DNA from: UBA6918 sp040754425
GTDB taxonomy: Bacteria > Pseudomonadota > Gammaproteobacteria > Burkholderiales > Thiobacillaceae
Length of the DNA: 64,000 nucleotides
Assembly (NCBI GenBank): GCA_040754425.1
Contig: JBFMCR010000041.1
Span: 1 to 64,000, forward strand
Direction: 5' to 3'
The notes under the pieces were generated by a model, which was not told where the DNA came from, made no database searches, and worked only from the letters and a program-made list of their open reading frames with translations. Of the stretch, positions 1 through 7,652 are shown piece by piece (the first letter of the stretch is position 1; every line of letters starts with the position of its first letter). A program made the position numbers and the translations under genes.

Positions 1-435
1 CGGGCGGCGGCCAGGCTCGAAAGCGAGAAAAAGGCTAGGGAGCTGCAGGCCGCTCAGGAGCGTGCCGAGCGCGAGGCCGCGGCCAGGGCCGAGCAGGCCG
101 AACGCGAGCGCCTGGCGGCACGGGCGGAAAGACTGGCCAGGCTGGAACTGGAAGAAAAGCGCGCGCAAAAAAAGGCGCGCGACGCGGTCGAGCGCTCCTG
201 CATCGATGATCCGGATCCGAATTGTGTCGCCAAAGGCCTGGCCAGGCTGGAGTTCTTCATCCCCGAGCAACCGGAGAGGCCGCAGATTGATTCCGCCTGC
301 ATCGACAATCCTGATCCCAGGTGCGGTGCCGCCGCTGCGCCTGCCCAGCCGCAAGCCCCGACCCTGCGGGCCGGCGGAGCGGCACGCGACCCGGCGTGTA
401 TCGACAATCCGGACCCCAACTGCGGTTCGCGATGA
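1..435 (+). CDS. Hypothetical coiled-coil protein with repeated CID-PDP-C motif (5' partial)
   Basis: The frame is open from the first base of the window and ends with TGA at 433-435, leaving 144 residues; the start lies upstream. The first ~60 residues are almost entirely Ala, Glu, Arg, Lys and Leu and look like a charged coiled coil. Three copies of a ten-residue motif follow: SCIDDPDPNC (about 66-75), ACIDNPDPRC (99-108) and ACIDNPDPNC (132-141), the last ending the protein. The spacers are Pro/Ala-rich. I do not recognise a family. The paired cysteines could form disulfides or bind metal, which is inference. The next gene on the same strand is also a charged coiled-coil protein. Confidence 0.75.
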   Translation, partial: RAAARLESEKKARELQAAQERAEREAAARAEQAERERLAARAERLARLELEEKRAQKKARDAVERSCIDDPDPNCVAKGLARLEFFIPEQPERPQIDSACIDNPDPRCGAAAAPAQPQAPTLRAGGAARDPACIDNPDPNCGSR

Positions 436-436
436 G

Positions 437-452
437 AGCCGCCATGTCCGTT
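437..452 (+). repeat. Fragment of the ~115-bp dispersed repeat
   Basis: Sixteen bases directly after the stop of the first gene are identical to the right end of the repeat at 7089-7200 (bases about 7183-7198). The rest of the 436-588 gap shows no other copy and no clear terminator. Confidence 0.5.
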
Positions 453-588
453 TTCTGCCACAAGACAGGTAAAGGTTCTCCGGCCAAAGCCGTAATCCAT
501 TGCAGAGCGCCCTTGTGCCAGGCACAAGAATAACAAGAATAAAAAGACGCCAAGAAACTTACCGGATGAAGCCGTGAAGGAGATTCCC

Positions 589-1197
589 ATGTATACCAGA
601 TACCTGAGCCTGGTCCTGGCCGCGGGCTTGGCTGCTGCAGGCGCCATGCCGGCGCGGGCCAGTACGGAAGAGGATTTGAAGGCGATGGAGGCGGCAGCCG
701 AGCGCGTGAAGAAAAGCGCCGATGATTTCCGCGCCGAATTGCAGCGCATACGCGAAGAACGCAAACGTCTGCAGGAAGAGCAGAAGCGCATGCAGGCGCG
801 GCAGGAAGAAGAGCGCCGGCGCGAAGCCGCGGAACGTGAAGAGCAGGCGCGCAGGGACGCGGCCGCGCTGGCTGCAGCCAAACAGGAAAAGGAACGCCGG
901 GCGATTGCCGCAGCCCAGGAAAGGGCGCGCAAGGAAGCGGCTGCACGCGCAGCCGAGGCCGAGCGCAAGCGCCAGGCCGAACTGGCGGCGCAGCGTGACA
1001 AGGAGCGGCGCATGGCGAAGGCCCAGGCGGCGCTCGAGGCCTTGAAGGCCCAAGGCGCATCGGTGGGCTATGAAGACGCGGACGCCACGGCGCCGACTGA
1101 GCAGGCTGCACAGGAGCAAGAACTGACGGCGCGGGAACGCGCGATCAAGGCCATGCAGGAAGCGAAAAAGCAGAGCGGCCCGAGGGGCATGGAGTAA
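589..1197 (+). CDS. Exported coiled-coil protein, unknown function
   Basis: 202 residues. The ATG at 589 is preferred over the in-frame GTG at 574 because AAGGAG at 577-582 sits six bases before it. The N-terminus (MYTRYLSLVLAAGLAAAGAM, then PARA) is a signal peptide with a likely cleavage after Ala-24. Most of the mature protein (about 30-150) is a highly charged Glu/Arg/Ala helix typical of a periplasmic coiled coil, and the tail is Gln/Glu-rich. No catalytic motif is visible. It follows another coiled-coil protein by 153 bases, so the two may act in the same envelope process (inference). Function unknown. Confidence 0.75.
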   Translation: MYTRYLSLVLAAGLAAAGAMPARASTEEDLKAMEAAAERVKKSADDFRAELQRIREERKRLQEEQKRMQARQEEERRREAAEREEQARRDAAALAAAKQEKERRAIAAAQERARKEAAARAAEAERKRQAELAAQRDKERRMAKAQAALEALKAQGASVGYEDADATAPTEQAAQEQELTARERAIKAMQEAKKQSGPRGME

Positions 1198-1203
1198 GCC
1201 GGG

Positions 1204-2247
1204 CTAGCCCAGCGCCACCCCCAGGGCGCGTCCGATGAAATAGGTCGCCGCCCCGGCCATGCCGCCGATGGCAAGCATGCGCAGGCCGCCGAACAGGGCG
1301 TGGCGGCCGGTAAACAGGCTCAATGCCGCACCCACGCAGAACAGCGCGATGCCGGTCAGTGCAATGCTGATCGCAAGCGGTCGTGGCAAGGCGGCGAAGG
1401 TGAACGGAAACAGCGGAATGAGCGCGCCGGCGGCAAAGGCGGTGAAAGAAGCTGCCGCAGCCTTGCCGGGCGAACCGAGTTCGTCCGGGTTCAGGCCCAG
1501 TTCCTCGCGCGCCAGCGTGTCGAGCGCGCGCTCCGGGTCGCGCAGCAGCCGCTGGGCCAGAGTTTCGGCTTCATCCCTGGGCACGCCCTTGGCGGCATAG
1601 ATCAGCGCGAGTTCCGCCGCTTCTTCTGCCGGATACTGTTCCAACTCTTCCCGTTCCAGCCCGATCTGGTATTCGAACATTTCGCGCTGCGAGCGCACCG
1701 AAACATATTCCCCAGCCGCCATCGACAATGCGCCTGCGAGCAGGCCGGCGATGCCGGTAAGCAGAACCACGCCATTATCGGCAGTTGCGCCGGCCACGCC
1801 GAGGATGAGAGCGGCATTGGAGACGAGGCCATCGTTGACGCCGAACACCGCCGCACGCAGGGTGTTGCCATCCCCCGAGGCTCGATGGCGCTGGCCGATT
1901 TCGTCGACGTTTAGCGGCATGCGGTGCGGCAGAGGGGAGGCATAAAGCGACATGCCGCGCACTTTCATGGCCGCAAGGAGCGGGCGCAGGGTGCGGGGGT
2001 TGAACCGCCTCGTCAGGCCGGAAACCAGGCGCGCGCGCAAATCCGGCCGGAAGTGCGCGGGTACCTGTCCGCCTTCGCTACGAATCACGCCGGCCCAAAT
2101 GTCCGATTGTTTCTCGGCTGCTTCGGCCAGTTCCTCGAACAGGGACTGGCGCGGGCTGCCGGCTTCGGCCCGTGCCACGGCGCGATACAGGTAGGCCGAA
2201 CGTTTTTCTTCGTGCCAGCCTTCGAGTGCATTTTCCAGTTTGTTCAT
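1204..2247 (-). CDS. mbfA: VIT1/CCC1-family membrane protein with N-terminal ferritin-like domain (MbfA-like)
   Basis: 347 residues. The first ~100 residues are helical and rubrerythrin-like, with Glu-rich positions in WHEEKRSAYLYRAVARAE and the FEELAEAAEKQ stretch, as expected for a di-iron ferritin-like domain. From about residue 130 the protein matches the VIT1/CCC1 transporter family: FGVNDGLVSNAALILGVAGA, then AAGEYVSVRSQRE, a long Glu-rich cytoplasmic segment, and hydrophobic spans to the C-terminus. Known MbfA proteins of this architecture export iron from the cytoplasm and protect against iron and peroxide. Starts at ATG 2247; its neighbour comM ends 19 bases upstream on the same strand. 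No iron-responsive operator was identified. Confidence 0.8.
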   Translation of the reverse strand: MNKLENALEGWHEEKRSAYLYRAVARAEAGSPRQSLFEELAEAAEKQSDIWAGVIRSEGGQVPAHFRPDLRARLVSGLTRRFNPRTLRPLLAAMKVRGMSLYASPLPHRMPLNVDEIGQRHRASGDGNTLRAAVFGVNDGLVSNAALILGVAGATADNGVVLLTGIAGLLAGALSMAAGEYVSVRSQREMFEYQIGLEREELEQYPAEEAAELALIYAAKGVPRDEAETLAQRLLRDPERALDTLAREELGLNPDELGSPGKAAAASFTAFAAGALIPLFPFTFAALPRPLAISIALTGIALFCVGAALSLFTGRHALFGGLRMLAIGGMAGAATYFIGRALGVALG

Positions 2248-2265
2248 GGTCGTTGTTCCCTGGTT

Positions 2266-3756
2266 TCAGCCGAATGCACGGCGGTACTGAATCGCCTCTG
2301 CAAGCTGCGCCGTTTCGATGTGGCTGCTGGCGGCGAGGTCGCTCAAGGTGAGCGCGAGTTTCAGAATGCGGTGGTAGGCGCGCGCGGAAAGGGCCAGGCG
2401 TCCGATGGCCTGGCGGACCAGGGTTTCTCCCGCCTCATCGAGTCGGCAATACAGTTCGATTTCCTTCGGGCTCAGGGCCGCATTGGGTTTGCCCTGGCGC
2501 CGAATCTGCCGTTCGCGGGCAGCGGCAACGCGCTCGCGCACTGCTGCGCTGGGCTCGCCAGTAGCCTTGGCCAGCAACTCGTTTTCCGGCAGCGCCGGCA
2601 CTTCGATCTGGATATCGATGCGATCCAGCAGCGGTCCGGAAATCTTTCCCCTGTAACGCGCGACCTGGTCGGGCGTGCAGCGGCATTTGCCGTTGTAATG
2701 GCCAAGATAGCCGCAGGGGCAGGGGTTCATTGCGGCGACTAACTGGAAGCGCGCCGGGAATTCCGCCTGGCGTGCCGCGCGCGAAATGGTGATGTGCCCG
2801 CTTTCCAGGGGCTCGCGCAATACCTCCAGCACCTTGCGGTCGAATTCCGGCAATTCATCCAGAAACAGCACGCCGTGGTGGGCGAGCGAAATCTCGCCCG
2901 GGCGCGGGTTGCCTCCGCCGCCCACCAGTGCAACGGCCGATGCCGTGTGGTGCGGCGCGCGGTAGGGGCGCTGGCGCCAGGATGCGATCCTGAAACCGCC
3001 ACTGAGCGACTGCACGGCAGCCGAGGCGAGCGCCTCCTCCTCGGTCATGGGCGGCAGGATGCCGGGCAGGCATGAGGCCAGCAGCGACTTGCCGGTGCCG
3101 GGCGGCCCGGACATGAGCACGGAATGGGCGCCGGCAGCCGCCACTTCCAGCGCGCGCTTGGCCGCGGCCTGACCCTTGACGTCGGCAAAGTCCGGATAGG
3201 ACAGAGGCCGGGCCTGGCCGATGACATGCGGCGGCGATAGCGTGTCCTGCCCGGCAAGGTGGGCGCAGACCTGTGCCAGGGAATTTGCCGCGAGCACGTC
3301 GGCGGCTTCCACCAATGCCGCTTCCTGCGCGGAAATTTCCGGCAGCACCAGCGGGCGCCCGCTGTTTTTCGATGCCAGCGTCATGGCCAGCGCACCGCGT
3401 ATGGGGCGCAGTTCGCCGGTCAGCGCGAGCTCGCCGGCGTATTCGTGCAGCCTGATGCGCTCCGCAGGCAGTTGACCGGAGGCGGCGAGGATGGCGAGCG
3501 CGATGGGCAGGTCGAAACGCCCGGATTCCTTGGGCAGGTCGGCAGGTGCGAGGTTGACGGTGATGCGCCGTGCGGGAAATTCGAAACCGCTGTTCTGGAT
3601 GGCTGCGCGCACACGGTCGCGCGCCTCCTTGACTTCGGTTTCCGGCAGGCCGACCAGGGTGAAGGCCGGCAGGCCATTGGCAAGATGCGCCTCCACGTGC
3701 ACTTCGGGGGCGGCCAGCCCATCGAGCGCACGGCTGATCAGGGTGGCGACGGCCAA
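2266..3756 (-). CDS. comM: ComM / YifB-family Mg-chelatase-like AAA+ ATPase
   Basis: 496 residues, full length for ComM. The N-terminal Lon-S5-like region contains HLANGLPAFTLVGLPE and NLAPADLPKE. The AAA+ core has Walker A GPPGTGKS at 217-224 and Walker B GVLFLDELPEF near 300, followed by the Cys cluster NPCPCGYLGH and the C-terminal YifB domain. ComM is a hexameric helicase that drives branch migration when transforming DNA integrates. The start appears to be TTG at 3756: a stop lies four codons upstream and no ATG fits the conserved N-terminus. It lies nine bases after ubiK, so the two are probably cotranscribed. Confidence 0.93.
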   Translation of the reverse strand: MAVATLISRALDGLAAPEVHVEAHLANGLPAFTLVGLPETEVKEARDRVRAAIQNSGFEFPARRITVNLAPADLPKESGRFDLPIALAILAASGQLPAERIRLHEYAGELALTGELRPIRGALAMTLASKNSGRPLVLPEISAQEAALVEAADVLAANSLAQVCAHLAGQDTLSPPHVIGQARPLSYPDFADVKGQAAAKRALEVAAAGAHSVLMSGPPGTGKSLLASCLPGILPPMTEEEALASAAVQSLSGGFRIASWRQRPYRAPHHTASAVALVGGGGNPRPGEISLAHHGVLFLDELPEFDRKVLEVLREPLESGHITISRAARQAEFPARFQLVAAMNPCPCGYLGHYNGKCRCTPDQVARYRGKISGPLLDRIDIQIEVPALPENELLAKATGEPSAAVRERVAAARERQIRRQGKPNAALSPKEIELYCRLDEAGETLVRQAIGRLALSARAYHRILKLALTLSDLAASSHIETAQLAEAIQYRRAFG

Positions 3757-3765
3757 TGGCTTGAC

Positions 3766-4017
3766 TTAATCCTTGCCGGGCCGGTTGCGCGCTTCCAGCT
3801 CATTAAGGCGCGCCTCCAGTTGCACAAGCTTTTCGCGCGTGCGCGCAAGCACCTCGGACTGCACGTCGAATTCCTCGCGCGTGACGAGGTCGAGCCTGGA
3901 AAGCCAGCCCGATAGTCCGGCCTTGAGGTTTTGTTCGAGATCGCGCGCGGGCGAATGCCTGAAGACTTCGCCAAGTTTTTCTGCAAGCTGGTCCAGATTG
4001 AATGTGGGCGTGGGCAT
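3766..4017 (-). CDS. ubiK: Ubiquinone biosynthesis accessory factor UbiK (BMFP family)
   Basis: 83 residues. It has the BMFP/YqiC layout: a short amphipathic N-terminal segment (FNLDQLAEKLGEVF), a helical middle, and a C-terminal coiled coil beginning REEFDVQSEVLARTREKL and running to the end. UbiK binds UbiJ and membrane lipids and supports aerobic ubiquinone synthesis. Starts at ATG 4017 and precedes comM on the minus strand, a common betaproteobacterial pairing. Upstream of it lie a dispersed repeat and then the divergent nitrogen-regulated operon. Confidence 0.88.
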   Translation of the reverse strand: MPTPTFNLDQLAEKLGEVFRHSPARDLEQNLKAGLSGWLSRLDLVTREEFDVQSEVLARTREKLVQLEARLNELEARNRPGKD

Positions 4018-4054
4018 GGAAATTCGTCAGGAAGTTTGGCTGCGGAAAGTTTAA

Positions 4055-4174
4055 CGTGAAACAACGCGAAGTGTTTCGCTCCTCCCCCTCTCCCACGGAG
4101 AGAGGGGGACGGGCACGGCGGCTGCGTTCATGATCCGGGTTGGCGCAGTCGCCATGTTCGTTAGCAGTGGCCGG
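4055..4174 (+). repeat. Dispersed ~115-bp repeat, copy A
   Basis: Aligns over nearly its full length with 7089-7200. Shared landmarks in order are GAAACAACGCG, an imperfect GTTTC partner, a CCCTCTCC/GGAGAG hairpin (stem CTCTCC at 4088-4093 with GGAGAG at 4097-4102), CACGGCGG, GGGTTGGCGCAG and CGCCATGT-CGTTAG. Two internal inverted repeats suggest a small palindromic, MITE- or REP-like element. It occupies the left part of the 4018-4381 gap; the right part holds the Ntr regulatory sites. Confidence 0.75.
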
Positions 4175-4198
4175 CCGCGATTACGGGCGGCGATGAAC

Positions 4199-4215
4199 CG
4201 CACCAAGCTGGGGCA
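4199..4215 (+). promoter_or_regulatory. Candidate NtrC enhancer site
   Basis: CGCACCAAGCTGGGGCA matches the dyad TGCACCA-N3-TGGTGCA at 12 of 14 defined positions. It lies about 100 bases upstream of the sigma-54 promoter at 4311, the usual enhancer distance. A second inverted repeat (GACCCCA 4231-4237, TGGGGTC 4256-4262) lies between the two and may be another operator. Confidence 0.6.
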
Positions 4216-4310
4216 GTGTTGCAAAAAACAGACCCCAAATCAGTGCGGTGGTCTATGGGGTCGTTCTGCCATGTTGGGATAACGGCATGTTTTTCAATGT
4301 CTTTTTCCCT

Positions 4311-4326
4311 TGGCACGAGGCGTGCT
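4311..4326 (+). promoter_or_regulatory. Sigma-54 (RpoN) promoter of the porin-glnK-amtB operon
   Basis: TGGCACGAGGCGTGCT matches the consensus TGGCACG-N4-TTGCW at all but one defined position, with the GG and GC doublets at the required spacing. It lies 56 bases before the porin start. Together with the NtrC-like site this indicates induction under nitrogen limitation. Confidence 0.8.
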
Positions 4327-4381
4327 AGGTGTGTTGTGCGGTAAGCACATTTTTTGAAAACGTTCCTGAAAGGACATGCAT

Positions 4382-5143
4382 ATGAAACTGAAACATCTTT
4401 CTTTCCTGCTAATGGCGGCCATGAGCGCGCCGATGGTTGCGCAAGCTGCAGAGGAGAGCCCCCACAGTGTCTCCGCTAATGTCGGCCTGACTTCGAATTA
4501 TGTCTTCCGCGGCATTTCACAGACCGGTGGCGATCCGGCCATTCAGGGCGGTTTGGACTATGCGCACAGCAGCGGCTTCTACTTGGGCGCCTGGGCGTCC
4601 AACGTGGGCTGGATCGAAGATTTCCAGGGTTATGCATCCGGCAACATGGAAATTGATGTCTACGGCGGCTACAGCAATAGCTTCAAGGACATCAGTTATG
4701 ACGTTGGCGCGATCACCTATCGCTATCCCGGGTCGAGGGCCGGTGCGGTTCCTGGTGATACCAACGAGATTTACGCCTCCCTGGGCTGGAAGTGGTTTAC
4801 GGTCAAGTATTCCTACTACCTGAGTGACAATGTGTTTGGCTTTGCCAACGCCGATGGTTCCGACTACGTCGATATTTCGGCAAGTCTTCCTGTGGGCGAA
4901 ACCGGGCTGACTCTTGGCGCCCACTGGGGAAGCTTCACCTTTGACAACAATGGCAACCAGGACTACGACGACTGGAAAGTCAGCGTGGACTATGACATGG
5001 GCAAGATGAACAAGCTGTTTGACGGCATGAGTTTTGGCGTGGCCTATACGGATACCAATGCCAAGAAGGCCTTCTGGACTGATGTCAATGGCGAGGATCT
5101 GGGCGATGGCACCTTCATCGTATCGATTTCCAAATCCTTTTAA
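4382..5143 (+). CDS. TorF-family putative outer-membrane porin
   Basis: 253 residues. The start is placed at ATG 4382, eight bases after AAAGGA; an in-frame ATG at 4376 is too close to that site. A signal peptide (MKLKHLSFLLMAAMSAPMVA, cleavage after QA) is followed by the family hallmark VGLTSNYVFRGISQT-GGDPAIQGGLDYAH. The rest is alternating aromatic and polar strand sequence ending in SISKSF, with C-terminal Phe as in beta-barrel proteins. It is first in an operon with glnK and amtB under an apparent sigma-54 promoter, which suggests a role in uptake of ammonium or another nitrogen source across the outer membrane (inference). Confidence 0.85.
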   Translation: MKLKHLSFLLMAAMSAPMVAQAAEESPHSVSANVGLTSNYVFRGISQTGGDPAIQGGLDYAHSSGFYLGAWASNVGWIEDFQGYASGNMEIDVYGGYSNSFKDISYDVGAITYRYPGSRAGAVPGDTNEIYASLGWKWFTVKYSYYLSDNVFGFANADGSDYVDISASLPVGETGLTLGAHWGSFTFDNNGNQDYDDWKVSVDYDMGKMNKLFDGMSFGVAYTDTNAKKAFWTDVNGEDLGDGTFIVSISKSF

Positions 5144-5211
5144 TTGACTGACCGGGACGGGGCCGGGCCCCATCCGTTTTCCCCTAATTCTCTTTTTTTT
5201 TGGGAGATGAC

Positions 5212-5550
5212 ATGAAATTTGTGACGGCAATCATCAAGCCTTTCAAGCTTGACGAAGTGCGCGAGGCCCTGTCCGCCATCGGCGTGACCGGACTGACCGT
5301 GACGGAAGTAAAGGGATTTGGGCGGCAGAAAGGGCATACGGAGCTGTATCGCGGCGCTGAATATGTCGTCGATTTCCTGCCCAAGATCAAGCTCGATGTA
5401 GGCATCCAGGACGATCAGCTCGACCGCGTGGTTGAGGCCATTTCCAAGGCCGCCGGCACCGGCAAGATCGGCGACGGCAAGATCTTCGTATTTGATCTGC
5501 AACAAGTGGTCCGCATCCGCACCGGCGAGACCGGTCCGGATGCGCTGTAA
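5212..5550 (+). CDS. glnK: Nitrogen regulatory protein P-II (GlnK)
   Basis: 112 residues, the standard P-II length. It opens MKFVTAIIKPFKLDEVREAL, carries the T-loop with the uridylylation site Tyr-51 (ELYRGAEY), and has the ATP-binding C-terminal signature GKIGDGKIFV. P-II trimers sense 2-oxoglutarate, ATP and ADP; the GlnK type docks on AmtB to close it when nitrogen is sufficient. Preceded by GGGAGATGAC, a good ribosome site, and followed after 11 bases by amtB, so the classic glnK-amtB pair is intact. Regulation is probably from the RpoN promoter upstream of the porin. Confidence 0.97.
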   Translation: MKFVTAIIKPFKLDEVREALSAIGVTGLTVTEVKGFGRQKGHTELYRGAEYVVDFLPKIKLDVGIQDDQLDRVVEAISKAAGTGKIGDGKIFVFDLQQVVRIRTGETGPDAL

Positions 5551-5561
5551 GGGGAAAACAA

Positions 5562-6941
5562 ATGAACAAATGGCTTGCAAGTTTGGGTTTGATTTTGAGT
5601 CTGGGTCTTGCCGTGCCGGCGTGGGCGGAAGAGCCCGTGCCCGCTCCGGTTGCGGAAGAGGCCGCTGCACCGGCCGAAGCCGCAGCGGCCGAAGCAGAAG
5701 CACCGGCTCCGGTTCCCGACAAGGGTGACACCACCTGGATGCTGACGGCGACCCTGGCCGTGATCCTGATGACCATTCCGGGTCTGGCACTGTTCTATGG
5801 CGGCCTCGTGCGTACCAAGAACATGCTGTCCGTGCTGACCCAGGTATTCGTCATCTTCTGCCTCGTCGGGGTGTTGTGGGGAATCTACGGCTACAGCCTG
5901 GCGTTCAACGGCGAGGGGGCCTTCATCGGCAATCTGGACAAAATATTCCTGTCCGGCATCACGCCCGACTCGACCGCGGCCACCTTCAGCGAAGGCGTGG
6001 TGATTCCGGAGTATGTGTTCATGGTGTTCCAGCTCACGTTTGCCGCGATTACCACGGCGCTCATCATCGGCGGCCTGGCCGAACGCGTGAAATTCTCCGC
6101 CCTGCTGGTGTTTTCCGCTCTCTGGCTCACCTTCTCCTACCTGCCCATCGCACACATGGTCTGGGCCGCGGGCGGCTTCCTGTTCGAGAAGGGCGCGCTG
6201 GACTTCGCCGGCGGCACCGTGGTGCACATCAACTCCGGCGTTGCCGCGTTGATGGGTGCTCTGGTGATCGGCAAGCGCATCGGCTACGGCAAGGAAGCCA
6301 TGACCCCGCATAGCCTGACCATGACCATGATCGGCGCTTCCATGCTGTGGTTCGGCTGGTTCGGCTTCAATGCCGGCTCCAACCTGGAAGCCAACGGCGG
6401 CACGGCCCTGGCCTTCATCAACACCCTGTTCGCGCCGGCTGCCGCTGCGCTGTCCTGGATGTTCGTCGAATGGATGATCAAGGGCAAGGCCAGCATGCTG
6501 GGCGTGGCCTCGGGGGCGATCGCCGGCCTTGTGGCGGTGACTCCCGCTGCCGGCCTGATCGGACCCATGGGCGCCCTCATCCTCGGCCTGATCGCCGGCC
6601 CCGTGTGCCTGTGGGCCGTGACCGGGCTGAAGAAAATGCTGGGCTACGACGATTCCCTGGACGTGTTCGGCATCCATGGCGTCGGCGGCACGCTCGGCGC
6701 CATCCTGACGGGTGTGTTCGTGTCCCCCTCGCTGGGCGGGGTCGGCGTCGACGGCTACACCATGGGCGGCCAGGTCATGACCCAGCTCACCGCGGTCGGC
6801 ATAGCCATCCTGTGGTCCGGCGTGGTCAGCCTCGTCCTCTTCAAGGTGATCGACATGACCATGGGCCTGCGCGTGGCGGAAGAAGAAGAGCGCGAAGGTC
6901 TCGACACCTCCACTCACGGCGAGCGCGCCTACAGCATGTAA
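5562..6941 (+). CDS. amtB: Ammonium transporter AmtB with extended periplasmic N-terminus
   Basis: 459 residues. A signal peptide (about 1-22) is followed by a ~30-residue Ala/Glu/Pro-rich linker, then the Amt core starting near GDTTWMLTATLAVILMTIPG. Family landmarks include ALFYGGLVRTKNMLS, FAGGTVVHINSGVAAL with the first pore His, LWFGWFGFNAGSN and DVFGIHGVGGTLGAILTG with the second pore His. Eleven membrane helices are expected. It forms trimers conducting ammonium. It is the last gene of the operon and is followed by a strong terminator. The acidic linker is longer than in the E. coli protein. Confidence 0.96.
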   Translation: MNKWLASLGLILSLGLAVPAWAEEPVPAPVAEEAAAPAEAAAAEAEAPAPVPDKGDTTWMLTATLAVILMTIPGLALFYGGLVRTKNMLSVLTQVFVIFCLVGVLWGIYGYSLAFNGEGAFIGNLDKIFLSGITPDSTAATFSEGVVIPEYVFMVFQLTFAAITTALIIGGLAERVKFSALLVFSALWLTFSYLPIAHMVWAAGGFLFEKGALDFAGGTVVHINSGVAALMGALVIGKRIGYGKEAMTPHSLTMTMIGASMLWFGWFGFNAGSNLEANGGTALAFINTLFAPAAAALSWMFVEWMIKGKASMLGVASGAIAGLVAVTPAAGLIGPMGALILGLIAGPVCLWAVTGLKKMLGYDDSLDVFGIHGVGGTLGAILTGVFVSPSLGGVGVDGYTMGGQVMTQLTAVGIAILWSGVVSLVLFKVIDMTMGLRVAEEEEREGLDTSTHGERAYSM

Positions 6942-6964
6942 GAGTCCTGTGCATCACCGCATTG

Positions 6965-6991
6965 CGGGCGCCCGAGGGCGCCCGTTTTTTT
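6965..6991 (+). terminator. Rho-independent terminator after amtB
   Basis: Perfect 8-bp stem CGGGCGCC/GGCGCCCG (6965-6972 with 6977-6984), CGAG tetraloop, followed by seven T. Confidence 0.92.
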
Positions 6992-7088
6992 CATGCGCGA
7001 GTTTTTTTGCAAACCGGCCATTGAGGAGAATCTCTGGTTCAGGATACGCCGGCCAGAGGGGGGGTGAATAAGGCTGAGGATGTGTTTG

Positions 7089-7200
7089 ACATGAAACAAC
7101 GCGTAGCGTTTCCCCGTCCCCTCTCCTGCGGGGAGAGGGAACGGACACGGCGGTGCGCTGCGTTGATGATTCGGGTTGGCGCAGCCGCCATGTCCGTTAG
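7089..7200 (+). repeat. Dispersed ~115-bp repeat, copy B
   Basis: Second copy of the element at 4055-4174, same orientation. It contains AACGC-GTA-GCGTT and the hairpin CCCTCTCC (7119-7126) / GGAGAGGG (7132-7139). Its right edge supplies the stop codon of the GNAT gene that ends at 7197. The remainder of the 6942-7196 gap holds only the amtB terminator. Confidence 0.75.
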
Positions 7201-7652
7201 TCGAGCATCATTCGCCGCGCCCCGAGTCGTGTCGGCAGCCAGCCGAGGCGGTCGTAGAAGGCCAGGGCAGGAGCATTGTCCAGGTCGGCGAGGAGCTGCG
7301 CGCGCACCGCGCCCCGGCTGCGCGCCCAGGACAGCACGGCGTCGAGCAGCGCGCGCCCCACGCCCCGGCCGCGCCAGTCTTCCCTGACCACCACGTCCTC
7401 GATCCAGGCCGAAGGGGCGCCTTCGGCGGTGGAAATCACCAGCTGCGCCGTGGCCATGCCGACGGCGCGTGCATTTTCATCACGCGCGATGGCGATGTGT
7501 CCCATCGGAGAGGCGAGCAGGGTGGAAAGACCGCGGCGCTGCTTGTCAGGGTCGGGGGTGAAGTCCTGCTCGATGGAGAACAGCACGCCGAGCAGTTCGA
7601 TCAGCTCGGGGATGTCGGTTTCGCTTGCGGAAGTGATCGTGATCTGGCTCAT
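7197..7652 (-). CDS. GNAT-family N-acetyltransferase
   Basis: 151 residues. It has the GNAT acetyl-CoA site: strand IEDVVVREDWRGRGVGRALLDAVL with the R/Q-x-x-G-x-G/A motif, preceded by ISTAEGAPSAW and followed by a C-terminal ALAFYDRLGWLPT segment typical of small-molecule acetyltransferases. Substrate cannot be read from sequence. Its ATG overlaps the stop of the upstream XRE-cupin regulator (ATGA), so the two are cotranscribed, divergent from the methylamine cluster. Its final codons abut the dispersed repeat. Confidence 0.85.
   Translation of the reverse strand: MSQITITSASETDIPELIELLGVLFSIEQDFTPDPDKQRRGLSTLLASPMGHIAIARDENARAVGMATAQLVISTAEGAPSAWIEDVVVREDWRGRGVGRALLDAVLSWARSRGAVRAQLLADLDNAPALAFYDRLGWLPTRLGARRMMLD

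Noticed and set aside
62..472. 136-codon frame at the left edge
   Set aside because: It is out of frame with the coiled-coil gene, which is open from base 1 and carries the repeated Cys motif; the alternative is Arg/Pro-rich shadow sequence.
4231..4262. Inverted repeat GACCCCA / TGGGGTC upstream of the porin
   Set aside because: Arms are only seven bases with an 18-base spacer; it may be an operator, but it does not match a known site, so it is only mentioned with the NtrC-like dyad.
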